Of a stretch of 64,000 nt of DNA, positions 9,901 to 21,723 are shown in pieces. Origin of the DNA: Amyloporia xantha. Its lineage: Eukaryota > Basidiomycota > Agaricomycetes > Polyporales > Adustoporiaceae. The position numbers and the translations under genes are program-made. Location of the stretch: contig JAYKKR010000006.1 in the NCBI GenBank assembly GCA_036971615.1, positions 620,001-684,000 on the forward strand, in the 5' to 3' direction. Numbering within the stretch: the first letter of the stretch is position 1; every line of letters starts with the position of its first letter. The notes beneath the pieces are model-generated. The model saw only the letters and a list, made by a program, of their open reading frames with translations, searched no databases and had not been told where the DNA came from.

Positions 9901-12900
9901 GATCAAACACGACACAACTCAAGAGCGGTCACATACAACCAACAGCACTGTGCGACCCCGAATCAAGTCACCCTTGAAGCATTTTTCGACAACCCACCGA
10001 GCTGTATGTACGTCAAGAGCGGCCAATACCTACGCCGATGTAAGAACGAAATCTGTGACCTAGTGACCGCCAACTCACATCATCGAGGAGGAGTATGTCC
10101 GCGGAGGAATAAACAGCACGAGCCAACGTGATACGAGCCTACATGACGCTTAGAGTGACAGTGAGACATATTACAATTCGTACATACCTTCTGGCCACCA
10201 CTGAGCGAACACGGCAGGTTATAAAAATAGCAAATTTGTCCACATATCCGCAAAACGCACCTGAGGGTGATCCCCTTTTCGCCTACCTCAGTCTGATCAC
10301 CAGCATTGAGTAAATCGAGATCGCGTCGAAGACCACACTGATAAATAACTACCGTTCGGTCTAAGCACTCGTCTCTATTGCCGATTACAGCATTGTCGCA
10401 CCTGCATTGTACCGAACACCATCGTAAGGAGCCCCGAAGAGGATATTGTTCTAATCCTCCCATATCAGCTTTTCAAAGCAATCCTATCAGAAAGAAATTT
10501 ATACTTTAATTGTTTCATTTTGAACCCACGATTCTTGAGCAGCATACGCAACACCTCCTGCCCGGGGGAGATGGAAGAATGAGTCAGTTGTCATAGGGAC
10601 GTAATGCATTTCGCCTGCGTGTTTATTTGACCAATCATTGAAAATGTGTAGCACTGATTGACTATGGCTCGTACCTAATAGTGCCATCAACAGAGATGTT
10701 TTGCCCGAACCGGTTGGACCAACAATAAGGTTTATGCGACCAGGCTTGAAAAGCAGTTCACCTTCGACATGAAGGGTAAAATTCCTTTGTCTAGGTGTCT
10801 GCGATCCGTCACGAGTACCGGTCCAGGTGAAATCAGCATCTTGAATCCCTAGAGTTCTATCACTGATGTCCGCCGAAGGTTTCGGTGAGAAATTGCCACT
10901 GCCGGTATGGCCATAAAATTGATCGAGCAGTTCGGTCTTGATGAATGTCAATATCTGGAATACACCATGATTGACCAGGGTCTAACCTTGTATAAAAAGT
11001 CATTGACACGGTCAAGTGATACCTTAGCTACAGATTGCTGTTAGATGCAGGTAAGAAAATAGGAACTCATTTCGTCCTTACCCCGGATGATGTATGGGAC
11101 CATGTGGAAGATCTCATGCAGCTCATTTCTTTGTGCCTCGAACACTGCGGAAACGTCAGAACGAAAACACGGAGAAAGGAAACGAGCATACGGGTTATGG
11201 ATGAAAACACAATCGAAGCTAAAATCAATGAGCACAAGCATCGTCAGATATATCAAATCGCAGCTCACGGGATAGGTCTCTTTTCATAACCACCGTCTAT
11301 ATTTTCTCAGTAATGTAAGACTTAGTAGAGGTCTGAGTACGTACAAAGAGCATGAATGTGACAATCATCGTCACGACCGGGATGAGGTGACTGCAAGTAT
11401 ATTCATTTGGCATCAACAGAATCAAGATATCACAAGTGCACATACTTCACATAGCTGTTGAGAAATTCTAACAGCCTGTTCTTCTTCTGGTACTTCAACT
11501 CTTCCTCGCGCTTTTGCGCTAATTCTTCCGCAGTTCGAGGTTCCCACCCGAAAAGCTTGATCATGCGAATAACGCTTAATGCTGTGAGCATGTCAATATT
11601 TGCACACATAAGCAGAAATAAATTCCCCACTTTCGGTGACAGTTTGCACGCGGGCATCGCTCTTATTCAACCAGTAAGCGAAGAAGCTTGGATGCAATAG
11701 CATCACTGTACTGCACCTTCTTCGTCTTCTCGACCTGGTTCTTCTGCAGAGAACTGGCAATGTACCCTGGAAGCGGTAGTAGCGCAACCATTAACGCGAT
11801 CCCTACAAGAGCACTGCGACATAATTGTAAGTAACAATGCAAGGGTCGGCCATTCCACACGAACCTCCACCCGAGAATTGTGTACAGGAACCATGTACAG
11901 AGAGCAAGCTGCAGCGGGATCTCGACGACTTCGATCCATCGGTCAGTGACGAACCGCCGAGTAGACTTCTCGGAGAGTTCACTCACGGAGGAAGGGGAAA
12001 TCTCGCCCTCGAACCACGTGGGTGAGGTCCGTCGTCACCAAATTGTTGAGCCTTCCTACAAGATTGGTACTGGACACGCTGTCGACCTTTGCATCCTGCG
12101 CGTCTGTTGACGGTCCTTCGCCCTGAATATTCTGCTGGCCCTGCGCGGATACCCCTTCCGCACCCACAGCAGCCAAATCAGCTTGTTCACTGTCGTCAGC
12201 AAGCTCGCTGGGCCCTGCTGCTACTACGGGTGCTGTCGCGGGTATGGCACCAGTGGCCGCTACTGATACAGTGTCCTCAGACTCCGCGACGTGAGCTTTC
12301 ACGCGAATTCGAAGCGCGTGATCGAAGACCAGCTGATTGAGAATCGCTCTCGTGCGCACCATCATCGTGTTCTATCCGTTAACACACTTCTGAGTATCGC
12401 AAACCCAACATATACTGTGAAAACCTACCGAGGTGTACACATACCACTGGAATGCCATCGACCCCAATACTGGCCCTAGAAATAGGCAGGCTATCCACAC
12501 CCAGGGTCGGACTGTGGCTCCTTCACCGCCCTCCTCAAGGTAGCTGTACAATGACATTAGGTATAACACGAAAATAGAGAGAAACATGCCGTACTTGAGT
12601 AGACGGTTCACGGCCAAAGGGCTCGCTAAGTACGCGACGGTCTATATTAGGGCCATTTTAGTTGAATGTGACCGCTGTTGGAATTACCAACACCTACCCG
12701 AGAAGCAAGCATGAAGCACAATATGAAGTATTCTTTGTCTGTAGGGATTTATGTGTAAGACGAAAGATCCTCAAGAATACGCAAACAGGCGACGTACAGA
12801 ATATGGTCATGAGACCCCAAAATATATGCCTCTGTTTCTTCACCTGAAAAGGATCCAGATACTATACAGGGGAAGCAATCCGAGACCACACAATGAAAAA

Positions 12901-13931
12901 AAAATGAGATACATACGGCAAAAGCCCTCTTAACCAAGTGCTTCGTGTGATCATAGTCAGCCAAAGGGGGCAAACGCTCGAAGTCGAAGTGAGGAACACG
13001 ATTCGCCTCCAGCACCAGCTTGTCCAGCCATCCATAGAGAACGAGGGACAAGATGGACGCGGTCTGCTCTGGGTGAGGTTGCATTGGCTCCTGAGCTACG
13101 ATAAGCAATACACCTGTCAATAGGCAATAGAGGCCCTTACCTGAGGATCATATGGGATATACTGGCGAGGCATGCAAATAGGCACTAATATTGCTGCGAC
13201 TGTGAGCAAGACAACTTTAATCCATAACATACTCCCCTCGGCAGCATCTCGTGGTGCCGAAGTAAATGTTGCTAATGGCCATATATCGCGGTAAGCGTAA
13301 ATGCCCCAGACAAACAATAATAGGAGCGCGAGATGTCGCGACGTCGTTCGATTCATGTCGGGCTTCGCTACCACAGCCACTAGCGCCAGGAAGCACGCAT
13401 ATGCCTACGTTCTCCAGAGTTAAGCATGGTCAGCTTGGATCTAAGCGCAGACTCACGTAGGTCCCACAACAATAGGCAATTTGGGTAAAGCTAGCATAGC
13501 CAGACGGCGCTCCGGTAAGTGTGTCTGAAATCAGAGAGCCGACAGACAGTCCAAATAGGGCGACGCAGCATAGCAGTCGCGCAAATTTGAATGAAAGAAT
13601 CGCAGCGCCGCCTTGCCCTCTCACGTAGGTTGTGCGGGCCGGATGACGAGCGGTATTCCCTGGGACTTCAGAAGGTGCAGAGGTGCCGTAGGTCTTTGTG
13701 GTAGCTCTCGAACGGGCCAGGAACTGTATCAATAGAGCCGATGCAGATAATACAGCATAATAAGCAGGAAAAGTGAGAGCGTCTTGCCAAGAACTTTGCA
13801 AGGACGTTAACTAGGTGAGAAGCAGACATACAGTGTATAGCAAGCACTCACTCTACTGACGGTTCACGGATGATAATAGAAGCTATACGGGGCGCACTCA
13901 GTATCAATTGATCCACCACTTGTTGACTCAT
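6947..13931 (-). CDS. ABCC (MRP-type) ABC transporter, copy 1
   Basis: A full ABC exporter of the multidrug-resistance-protein class; conjugates, toxins or peptides are possible cargo. The start MSQQVVDQLILSAPRI is at 13931 and the stop at 6947. From the N-terminus: hydrophobic TMD0/TMD1 segments (13.8-11.4 kb), NBD1 with Walker A GPTGSGKTSLL (10697-10720), LSGGQK split by an intron near 10200, and an LDVHT segment; then TMD2 (9.1-8.5 kb) and NBD2 with GRTGSGK (7918-7937), LSVGQRQIVALARAI, LLILDE, ATSAIDYETDTLIQ, TVLTIAHRLQTIMDADK and tail IEFGKPSDLI. Many introns of 50-65 nt. A 15-nt micro-exon (7369-7383) encodes ATSAI directly after Walker B. I traced the key motifs in frame but did not fix every exon. 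Three ACGCGT motifs lie upstream (14012-14068). Confidence 0.85.
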
Positions 13932-15155
13932 GTTGAGAGCCGACGCAAATGCAAGTAGTGGTGTGAGTCACAGCTAGGACAGCGCGAAACGCGATGTTAT
14001 TTATGACAGATACGCGTCGACTGCGCAACTAGATGCGTAACGGGACGCGTAACACTAACTGAACGCGTCACCTATTCATCCATACACTCATGAGTCAACA
14101 CCATGCATAAAGTGACTCGGAGACCAGACAAGTAGGCTAGCAGATCTAGACGAGCGCCGAGCTATCAACACTGTGTCGCGGCGATAGAATGCGGTATGGG
14201 AGTCTTTCTTCCTATGTTTATTGGCAGCAGTATGTATTCAGCACGGATGCAACACCCTGAAGAGACTAGACGAATTCGAAGAGGATGTAGAGGGAGATAG
14301 TAACGCGTCGAGACCGAGAAACGCCCTGCAGTCACGTGGTGATGAAATATTCGGACATTGTTTCTTCCTGCACCGTAGTACTTGTGATAGCCCCTGAGAC
14401 ATTCTTGTCGACGTCATCTCAGCGAAGCTCACGTCGAACACCTGCATTCGCTCGTACATGAAACGTCGGCTCTTCATGATGGGCCTGCGTGGGACCTCAA
14501 GCTCAAGCCCGGTGTGACAGGACCCTTGCGCGTCTGTTTCATGTCACCGGAATCGACAGCCAATGTGAACTGCTGGCAGTTACTGACAATGGCGAAATCT
14601 TTGACTACAGCGTCATTTTATTCAAGGGTTTTAACTGGTCCGACTGTCCCCAATAAAGGTGCAACGACGTTCATGTTCTGTAGCGTCATAGGGTTGCGTT
14701 AACTTCACTGGTACGTATATTACGACCTTCACTTTGATTCGGGCATGTACTCAAATTTGAAGCAGCTTGAAGGCGTCAACTTGAAGCTGTGCGGTGCTCG
14801 GATCGCTGGGACATTGATGTACATTGATATCTTGCGGTTGGTCCCTGTGTCCGCCGTGCGGCATCATCGGGCGGGTGAACACCATTCAATGATTTCCTTC
14901 AAGCCTCTGAGAGTACACAAAGCGAACTCTGACCTCCATAACGCAGACAAGGTAGGCCGGTTCGCTCACAGTCCGTGCCTTAAATCCGTGACTATTTCAA
15001 CAATTACAAAAGTGAACATTGACACCCAAATGATGCGGTCTAACGCCACGCACTGTCGGATCAATACATCTCATTGATTCCGCTAAGATTCCCGTACCTG
15101 GAAGCGACTGGGAAAGACTACATAAGAGCCAGAGTCAATCTGACAATTGGTGAAT
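13932..15155. other. spacer between the ABCC gene and the peptide cluster
   Basis: No recognisable gene. The part next to the transporter carries three ACGCGT palindromes (14012-14017, 14045-14050, 14063-14068). Short ORFs at 14.2-15.1 kb show no family resemblance. Confidence 0.4.
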
Positions 15156-15289
15156 TGTCGCGAGCGACCTTCCCTAAGTTTCCCCCCTACAGGTACTGGA
15201 TAGTGAGTACCCTCTGTATTCATGTCATAAAGCACGTATAACCGGGTGTCTGGCCAGCCTGCTTCATCTTGAAACGCCACGACTTCATT
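15156..15289 (+). promoter_or_regulatory. pepA 5' module (TGTCGCGAGCGAC element and leader intron)
   Basis: The element TGTCGCGAGCGAC at 15156-15168 recurs at a similar distance upstream of pepB and pepD and in diverged form before pepC. It is followed by the shared GGTACTGG-TAGTGAGT segment, whose GTGAGT begins a likely leader intron ending at a CAG just before a CCTGCTTCA sequence. Recurrence in four paralogous genes suggests a common transcription start and 5' UTR; the exact start is inferred. Confidence 0.55.
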
Positions 15290-15800
15290 ATGATTGCTAT
15301 TCTTTGCCGTATAGTTTGCATCCTTTTAATGTTGGGTTCCACCGGACTGGCCGCACCAGTATTGTACGACTAATTGTTCATTGTACGCACTGTCTATATT
15401 ACTGATAATTTTCCGACTGTTGCAGAGGATACCCAAGAGCCGCCCATCCCTCCACCATGTCTGCGTGAGTTTCGAATACTGGCTGTGCTATTGTATAAAT
15501 TTACCAGGTCATATCTGCAGTGAAGGCGACTACTCTCCCACGCAAGACTTTAGGTTTGGCGTCACCGCGAACGGTATTAATCCAAGACTGCCGTCATCTT
15601 TCGCATCGGCGACTAAACGAGGGAATATCGACGTCTCCGATCTTTGGTTTGGTACGATGGCTTGGGGCGCCGGCGTTGGTAGAGTAGTCAGCATGAAGCG
15701 TGATTATCCCGACATTGCGGACCTCCGTTTCGGTACTGGCGCGGACTCGGGCACCGCGTTGAGACTCGATCCCGCCGGACTTCCAACCCTCTGGTGGTGA
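15290..15800 (+). CDS. secreted Kex2-processed peptide precursor with three repeats (pepA)
   Basis: A 130-residue secreted precursor. Exons 15290-15363, 15426-15464 and 15521-15800 sum to 393 nt. Residues 1-22 form a signal peptide (MIAILCRIVCILLMLGSTGL, ending AAPV). The mature part holds three related units: SPTQDFRFGVTANGINPR, then after a Lys-Arg VSDLWFGTMAWGAGVGR, then after a second Lys-Arg IADLRFGTGADSGTALR. Each carries Asp-x-x-Phe-Gly-Thr/Val. Repeats separated by KR are the hallmark of kexin-processed fungal peptide precursors, such as alpha-factor-like pheromones or dikaritin RiPPs. Splice sites were chosen because they alone keep signal peptide and repeats in one frame. Neighbours pepB, pepC and pepD are paralogous in their upstream region, signal peptide and core motif. 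Function unknown. Confidence 0.72.
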
Positions 15801-16861
15801 GAGCAGCTAGCACTGCTCCATGACGAGTTCCAAGATACCGAGGCCTCGTCAAGACGGATAAGGAGCGATTATCATGGCATGCGGAATTCAGATTTTGGTA
15901 CCGTAGGAGACTCCTGAGACTTGGGCAAATCGAGTTCAATTCTAATTAGCTTTTGGCGCAAATGACTGTTGCGGTGGTGAGTAGCCACAGCGCAGCTAGG
16001 TTTACGAATTGAAGGTGCGCCTTTCTAGCATGGAGTCAAGCAAGACTGATGGCGATATGGCTCGAGTCCCAGTTTGTACATGATGAAGCACAAATTGAGA
16101 ACTTGGCGGAACACTTTGTGCGGACGTCTTCGGACAAGCAAGTACATTCGATAGCATTTCCGCGGGGATCATCAAAACTCGCGGCTTTCCGTTATTATAC
16201 GGGACGATGGTCTCTGGCTATGATTCAGCGTACCTCTTGCTTTCACGGATCAACAAGGACTGGATAAGTCTATATGGGGACATATGGTGACATGTGCTAC
16301 TGTAACAACTGTGTATGTCCCTGGCTGTCCGCGTCTGTCCTCGTCCATTGGCGGAATCGTCGCCCTTGTGAGGGGCTCGACTCCGGCGCATGTTTCGTGA
16401 TCAGAGATGGCTCGGGTTCCTACTTTGATTGTAACTGAAGATACTTGACCGTCGGTGATAACAATGTGCACGGATGTGATAATCTGACTGGTGCGCCGGC
16501 CCAATCACTTGACTAATGACAACCATTACTGACTGCGGAACGGAGGTAAGTATCCCCGAATCTCGAATACAATGCTTCACCCTCGGGTACTCGAAGTAGT
16601 TGCATGCGTTTCGTCCGACCGAGATCACCAATATAAAATGATTCGAAATCATCGTTGATGATTGATGTTTCATGCAGCCACTAGCACAGGCCGCCGTAAA
16701 GGCGGGTGACGTAAGCATGCATAGCACGAAAGAGGTACGCAACCACAAATTCACTCCAGTTGCGGGTTTTGCTAACGTCTTATGTCATTTCAATGAAATC
16801 AATGCGTATAGCCATCCACCGCAATTCGATCCATCATTTCGGACGATCGCTTATTCCCCAG
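15801..16861. other. spacer between pepA and pepB
   Basis: No gene supported. Short ORFs on both strands show no recognisable family. Could contain decayed peptide-gene sequence, but I see no signal peptide or core motif. Confidence 0.35.
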
Positions 16862-17076
16862 CTTATAAAACACCGAGCAGGATGCAGATCTCTTGTAACT
16901 TGTCGCGAGCGACTCGTCACTAGTTTTTCATTATTCAGAGGTACTGGCTAGTAAGTTCAACTGGCTCGCATCGAGTAACCATCTTTGCTGATCATGATAT
17001 ACTCCAGCCTGCTGTAACGTGTCCTCCTAAACCGAATTTCCGACCTAGAAAACTTCTACTCCGTTTGTACTCCGTC
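16862..17076 (+). promoter_or_regulatory. pepB promoter and leader (TATA, TGTCGCGAGCGAC, leader intron)
   Basis: A TATA-like CTTATAAAAC at about 16862-16871 lies 38 nt before TGTCGCGAGCGAC (16901-16913). The shared GGTACTGGCTAGTAAGTTC and a later CCAG-CCTG acceptor follow, as in the paralogues. The element-to-ATG distance is 176 nt, close to pepC (178) and pepD (182). Confidence 0.6.
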
Positions 17077-17585
17077 ATGAACTACCTTATCTTCTTGGCC
17101 TTCATCTTTGCAGCACTGTCCAACCTGAGCTTGTCTGCTCCGGTCAGGTATGTTGCTCCTTTCCATGTCCTTGGATCAGTGATAGACGTTTACACTGTTC
17201 TCCCAGATGGCAAGACCGTCCACTAATACAAGGGTACGTGAACATATCCAACCCAAGATTGCATTGTTAGCTTACTATTTTCCATCGTATGCTTAAGGCG
17301 CAGGTCAGTCGATGCTGGTGGAGACATCTACCCTGTGAGAATCAGTGAACAGAGCGCCCATGAGCGTGTTTACCAGGTATTAAACCGTATCTCCTACGCG
17401 TATTTAGAAGTGCTAATTGTCTTGATATTCTGATGCAGAGAAAGCGAGAGGCCGAGTCGATCAACCCATATGACTTTGGTCGTTTCAACTTCGGCACGGC
17501 GGCCAATGGCTTCAAGGACGGCATTCCAACCAAAGTCAACGTCACCGCCTTGATGCAGGCACTCAGGAAGGACACGCAGCAATGA
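17077..17585 (+). CDS. secreted Kex2-processed peptide precursor with KREAE site (pepB)
   Basis: A 105-residue precursor. Exons 17077-17147, 17207-17233, 17304-17376 and 17439-17585 sum to 318 nt; the third exon could start six bases earlier at 17298. Residues 1-23 are a signal peptide (MNYLIFLAFIFAALSNLSLS, then APV). After a pro-region comes Arg-Lys-Arg followed by Glu-Ala-Glu, the Kex2 plus Ste13 dipeptidyl-aminopeptidase arrangement known from yeast alpha-factor. The released peptide would contain SINPYDFGRFNFGTAANG and a tail ending RKDTQQ. The core FNFGTAANG matches the pepA cores. It lies on the same strand as the other peptide genes. A peptide signal or a RiPP core are both possible. 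Confidence 0.72.
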
Positions 17586-17746
17586 GTGAGTTTGACGTGC
17601 TGTATTGGCCTCACTCTGATTGATCAATCGGTTCAACTGGTTTAGCGAGATTACTCAGCAATTTCTGTAGCTTTCGTAGAATCTCATCCTCATTGCTCAA
17701 ACCTTTTCAGACGGGCCAAACCAGTACATTATATTGTATCTTACAG

Positions 17747-17976
17747 GAAATAATTTGGGATTCGGAGGCATTGCACATGATACCGACCTCGACGGCTGGC
17801 ACAGCGCAACCTATGAGGTTGCTGTCGCTGAAGAGCGTCGTTGCAATTACTGCACAAACTGTCCATTCTCTCATGGGCCTAATTCACGGTGTCATGATGA
17901 ACACGTGCTGAGGTCCTCAGCGTACATACGAGACGAAACGATATCGATTGCAGTCGTTTCCGCCTTCTATCCGTAA
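17747..17976 (+). pseudogene. possible remnant of a fifth peptide-gene copy
   Basis: An open stretch after a CAG acceptor reads NNLGFGGIAHDTDLDGW, which resembles the core and terminal DGW of pepD (GYWTWGTGAVVDGW). It has no attached signal peptide or stop directly after the core, so it may be a decayed exon or chance similarity. Confidence 0.3.
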
Positions 17977-19124
17977 GTATCATGTGACAGTGACACAGCG
18001 CTCACTGTTCGCTCGTCGATTCATCTTTCAGTTAAACAGAAGTTTGGACTCGGACTTCAGCCTTAGCCTCGGTCTCTTCTTAGTCCTTGACTCCCTGTCT
18101 TATTTTCTGCGTGCTGTCTAGCGTAGTTCAGTTCAAGGCCTGCAGTAATCTCGATCCGCCGCTCCGGCTGAATTTCAATACCACAGTACTTATGATCAAG
18201 GGGAGCAGAACACAGCCACCACAGAGTGTCATCTACTGTAAGAGTGAGCATATAATGCCCAGCGTACTCGCGGAGTTCACCATAGTCGGGAGATGCGTTC
18301 GTTTGCACTGTCCAATGTCCATGCTACCAAGCTTTATATCTAGGAGTTTCACACGTCTGGCCACTGCGGGAATCCACCACATTAGCATGCGCGCGAAGAA
18401 TCACGGTGAGGACTCCGTTGTTATGTGCTGGCAGCATCACGAGCAGTCGGAAACGGCGAACGGCAAGAACAGTGACTCGGACGTCAAGAAGTGTACAGCC
18501 AGAGAAAACGCGCAAGTGACATCTTCACTCGAAACAGATTTGGATCATATCGAATACGTCACCATGCAAAGGGTGGAAACATGACGACCGTCGCAGCGTA
18601 TTGTGACTATGGCACATCTGGATTCTGACGCTGGTCACCCTGTGCTATGTTAAAAGTAGTTTCTCGAGTCTCAGGCTGTATCTGGGCGCCAGGTACACTA
18701 CTGTCGAGTCGGCGTATCTGGCCGTGGACAGCTGTCAGCGAAGCTGTCTATATTTGACTGAGCTGTACGCGATGCACTGGCTCTGGTATGTTTTACTTGC
18801 CCTCCACTCAGAGTAGGATCAGTACTGTCAGTGATGGCTTGCGCTCTCAGAGTCCAGTGCCTCGATCGAAAATGAAGCTCCATTACCGCCGGCGACAATG
18901 TATATCTGAAGCGGCAGAATTGACTGCTACTTATCAAGTCAGCCTGTACGAGTTGTGCGTAGGAGGCCCTGTGTCGTGATCTGGCAGTTCGCAGTTGGAC
19001 CGTTGCATAGCCATAGCATCTTGGTGATTGCTATATCCAAACGGCTTGAAGGAATGCAGATGCGTAGCGGACACATAGCATCGGTACGTCAAGTATTCTA
19101 TTGCCAATGATTGGGTGTATGAAG

Positions 19125-19338
19125 TTTATATAAGAAGTAGGTTCCACTTTGTTATCGGCGTGTCTCTCGAACGACTCGCACCTCTTTCTTCAAGTTTATT
19201 ATTCAGGGGTACTGGCTAGTGAGTTCAAATAGCCCTGGCTTTACCATTGGTATGGCCTTTTGCTGACCATCACATATCTCAGCCTGTCGTCTTAGTATTT
19301 TCTTCTCTCATCAAAATAGAACCTTTCATTCCTTCGTC
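19125..19338 (+). promoter_or_regulatory. pepC promoter and leader
   Basis: TTTATATAAG at 19125-19134 precedes a diverged copy of the shared element (TGTCTCTCGAACGAC, starting at 19161) and GGTACTGGCTAGTGAGTTC, then a leader-intron acceptor CTCAG-CCTG. Spacing to the ATG matches pepB and pepD. Confidence 0.55.
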
Positions 19339-19807
19339 ATGAACTTGCCAAGCTTCAACGCCTTGATCCTTGCTCTCACGATCGCTTGCGACCTAGGCCT
19401 TGCTGCTCCGGTTGAGTGCGTTCTTCCTCCAACAGAATCAGTGATCACTTACCGGAACCTGAGCCGTTCACATAGGTCGCAAGAACCTTCTATAGTCGCC
19501 TCAATGAAGTATTGGTATGTGAATTCGTCTAATCCGGCTGTTTGGCGAGACTGAGAATTTGGCATGATAATTAATTGAAGGTCCAGGGCCGGCCAAGGCG
19601 AAGCCTCGTATCACAATTCTTTGCGTGTAAGCACTACATATTTTCGATGCTAAAGTGTTACAGTATATCCATTCAACGATGGTTATCATGCATGAACAGA
19701 AAAAGGGCCCGTTAATCGACGGATCGGACGGGTACTGGACTTGGGGCACAGGAGGGGTGGCGATGGGCGACATGGAAAATTTGAATAGGTCGCCTACCGG
19801 AAGCTGA
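19339..19807 (+). CDS. secreted Kex2-processed peptide precursor (pepC)
   Basis: An 89-residue precursor. Exons 19339-19415, 19476-19514, 19581-19626 and 19700-19807 sum to 270 nt. The signal peptide is MNLPSFNALILALTIACDLG followed by LAAPV. The pro-region contains SQEPSIVASMKYW and SRAGQGEASYHNSL, then a basic Arg-Lys-Lys, then GPLIDGSDGYWTWGTGG and a tail ending SPTGS. The core GYWTWGTGG is nearly identical to pepD. The GTAAGC donor at 19627 is preferred to the GTGTAA two bases earlier, because only it keeps the core in frame. Intact, unlike its duplicate pepD. Function unknown. Confidence 0.68.
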
Positions 19808-20721
19808 AGTCTGACTGGCGCCGGGTTAACAATGGATTATCGGTTGTCTTCGGGTGCCGCTGCGAGCGCGACACTTAGCTAGAACGGTCGGTAGACGTGT
19901 ACCAGGAAGTCAATTCAAAGCCGAAACGTCGTCAGAGGAAGTCTCGGAGTAAACTAGCTCTCAGGGTATGCTCGGCGTGTGCGTCGGACTCTCTCGTCGC
20001 ATTTTCGCGCAGCTCTTAAGACTCGGATGGGACTCTCAGAAGACTCGAGGAAAAGTGGGAAAAGGTTCAGTGCTCCATTCGAGGGCGGAAGGGCGCCGTT
20101 ATATACTGTACAAAGCCTAAAACCACAAAATTTGACATACGAAATGGAAGCTGCACTTTGACGGCTTGTGCCCGAAGACACCAAACGCTGGACAGGAGAC
20201 AAAAGAAAACATACGGTTTTGGAAGGTGAGCTGCTAAATAAGGACAAACGTTCTGGGAGCAGAGTCGCCGGCACGAACGCCGGTGTAGGCTCGAGCTTTG
20301 GGGTTGGCTCGTCATCGCGTCATCGAGCATTGTCTCAGCGAACTTGTGAAGTCCCGAGACACGTCACGGAATGCAGTCGTTTCCTCCATGCTGAGGACCT
20401 TCGCTCTCTATCCGTAAGTATCTGTCGGAAGTTTCCTGCGTCAATTGCAATCTCGAAATATTGCGATAACATTGAGTGACATTGTGACTCATTTTGAGCA
20501 CGAATTTCCATTACAATTGCCTTATAAAGTCATCACGGTCATTACAATGGCATTGCAACGGCGTCACAGTGATTGTGATGAATTGCAATCGAGCCGAAAA
20601 CGCTTAGACGTTGAGTGCCATTACAAACCATTGCAAACCGGTCTGGAAATCTCCGACATCATGTGACCCGGTGCTCACTTCGATCGTCGATTTGTCTTGA
20701 ATCTTTCCGTTACCCAGAAGT
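19808..20721. other. spacer inside the peptide cluster, not duplicated
   Basis: Unique sequence between the two copies of the tandem duplication. Short ORFs only; no signal peptide, core motif or known domain. Around 20480-20640 there are repeated ATTGCAA/CATTACAA words, a low-complexity pattern. Confidence 0.35.
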
Positions 20722-21723
20722 TTAAACTTTAGCCTTAGTCTAGCAGTCTCTTCTTAGTCCTTGACTCTCTGCTTCGTTCTTTGCGTGCTTAGGCTTCTCG
20801 CGTATTTCAGCTCAAACGAAACTACAGCCTTGATCTAGATCCTGAGTTCCAATACGACAGATCCACAGGATTTATCAAGGGAGCAGGACACAGCCACCAC
20901 ATACTGGGTCATCTACTGTAGAGTTGGGCATAATGAAGCCAGCCTACTCGCGGAGCTGTCCCCATAGTTGAGGGATGCATTGGTTTGCACTGTCTATGCT
21001 ACCCAGACTTTCATGCTTTACGTCTACGAGTTTTGCACGCCTGGCCGCGGGAATTAACCCCCTTAGGATGCGCGCAATGATCACGGTGAGGACTCCACCG
21101 TCATGTGCTGACAGCCTCATCACGAGCAGTCGGAATCGGCAAACACCAGGAGCAATGACTCGGACGGGAAGAGGTGTATAGCCTTGTGAAACGCCCAAGT
21201 CTCATCTTGCCTCGACACAACTTTGGATTATATTGAACACGTCACCATGCAAACGATGGAGACATGATGACCGTCGCGGCGTGTTGTGAGTACGGCATAT
21301 CTGAACCTGGCTACCCTACCCTGTGCTTGACATCTTGATATGTGCTATGTCAGAAGTGATCTCCCGAGTCTCACTGTCGAGCCGGCGTATCTGGCTGTGG
21401 ACAGCTGTCAGCGAAGCTGCCTATATTTGACTGAGCTGTACATGATGCACTGGCTCCGGCGTGTTCTACTTGCCCTCGACTCAGAGTAAAATTAGTACTG
21501 CCCATGATGGCTCGCGCTCTCAGAGCCTACCTCGATTGGAAACTTTGAAGATCCATAACCGCCGGCGACAATGTATATCTGAAGCCGCGTGATCAACTTA
21601 TCAAGTCCTGTACGAGTTAGACGCAGGGGACACTGTGCCGTGGCCGTGATGATCTGGCAGTTCGCTGTTGGACTGTTGCATCGGTACGTTAAGTCCTTTG
21701 TGTCAATGATCGGGTGTACTAAC

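Larger units (their letters stand above)
18054..19820 (+). repeat. tandem duplication, left copy (contains pepC)
   Basis: This block, from the TTAGCCTCGGTCTCTTCTTA stretch through pepC, is repeated at 20722-22875 with an offset of about 2.6-2.7 kb. Identity appears high over the upstream region, the signal-peptide exon and the intron sequences. Boundaries are approximate, judged by eye. Confidence 0.7.

Noticed and set aside
18087..18584. 165-codon plus-strand ORF in the left duplication copy.
   Set aside because: The same frame is not kept in the right copy (20.7-21.3 kb), so it is unlikely to be coding.
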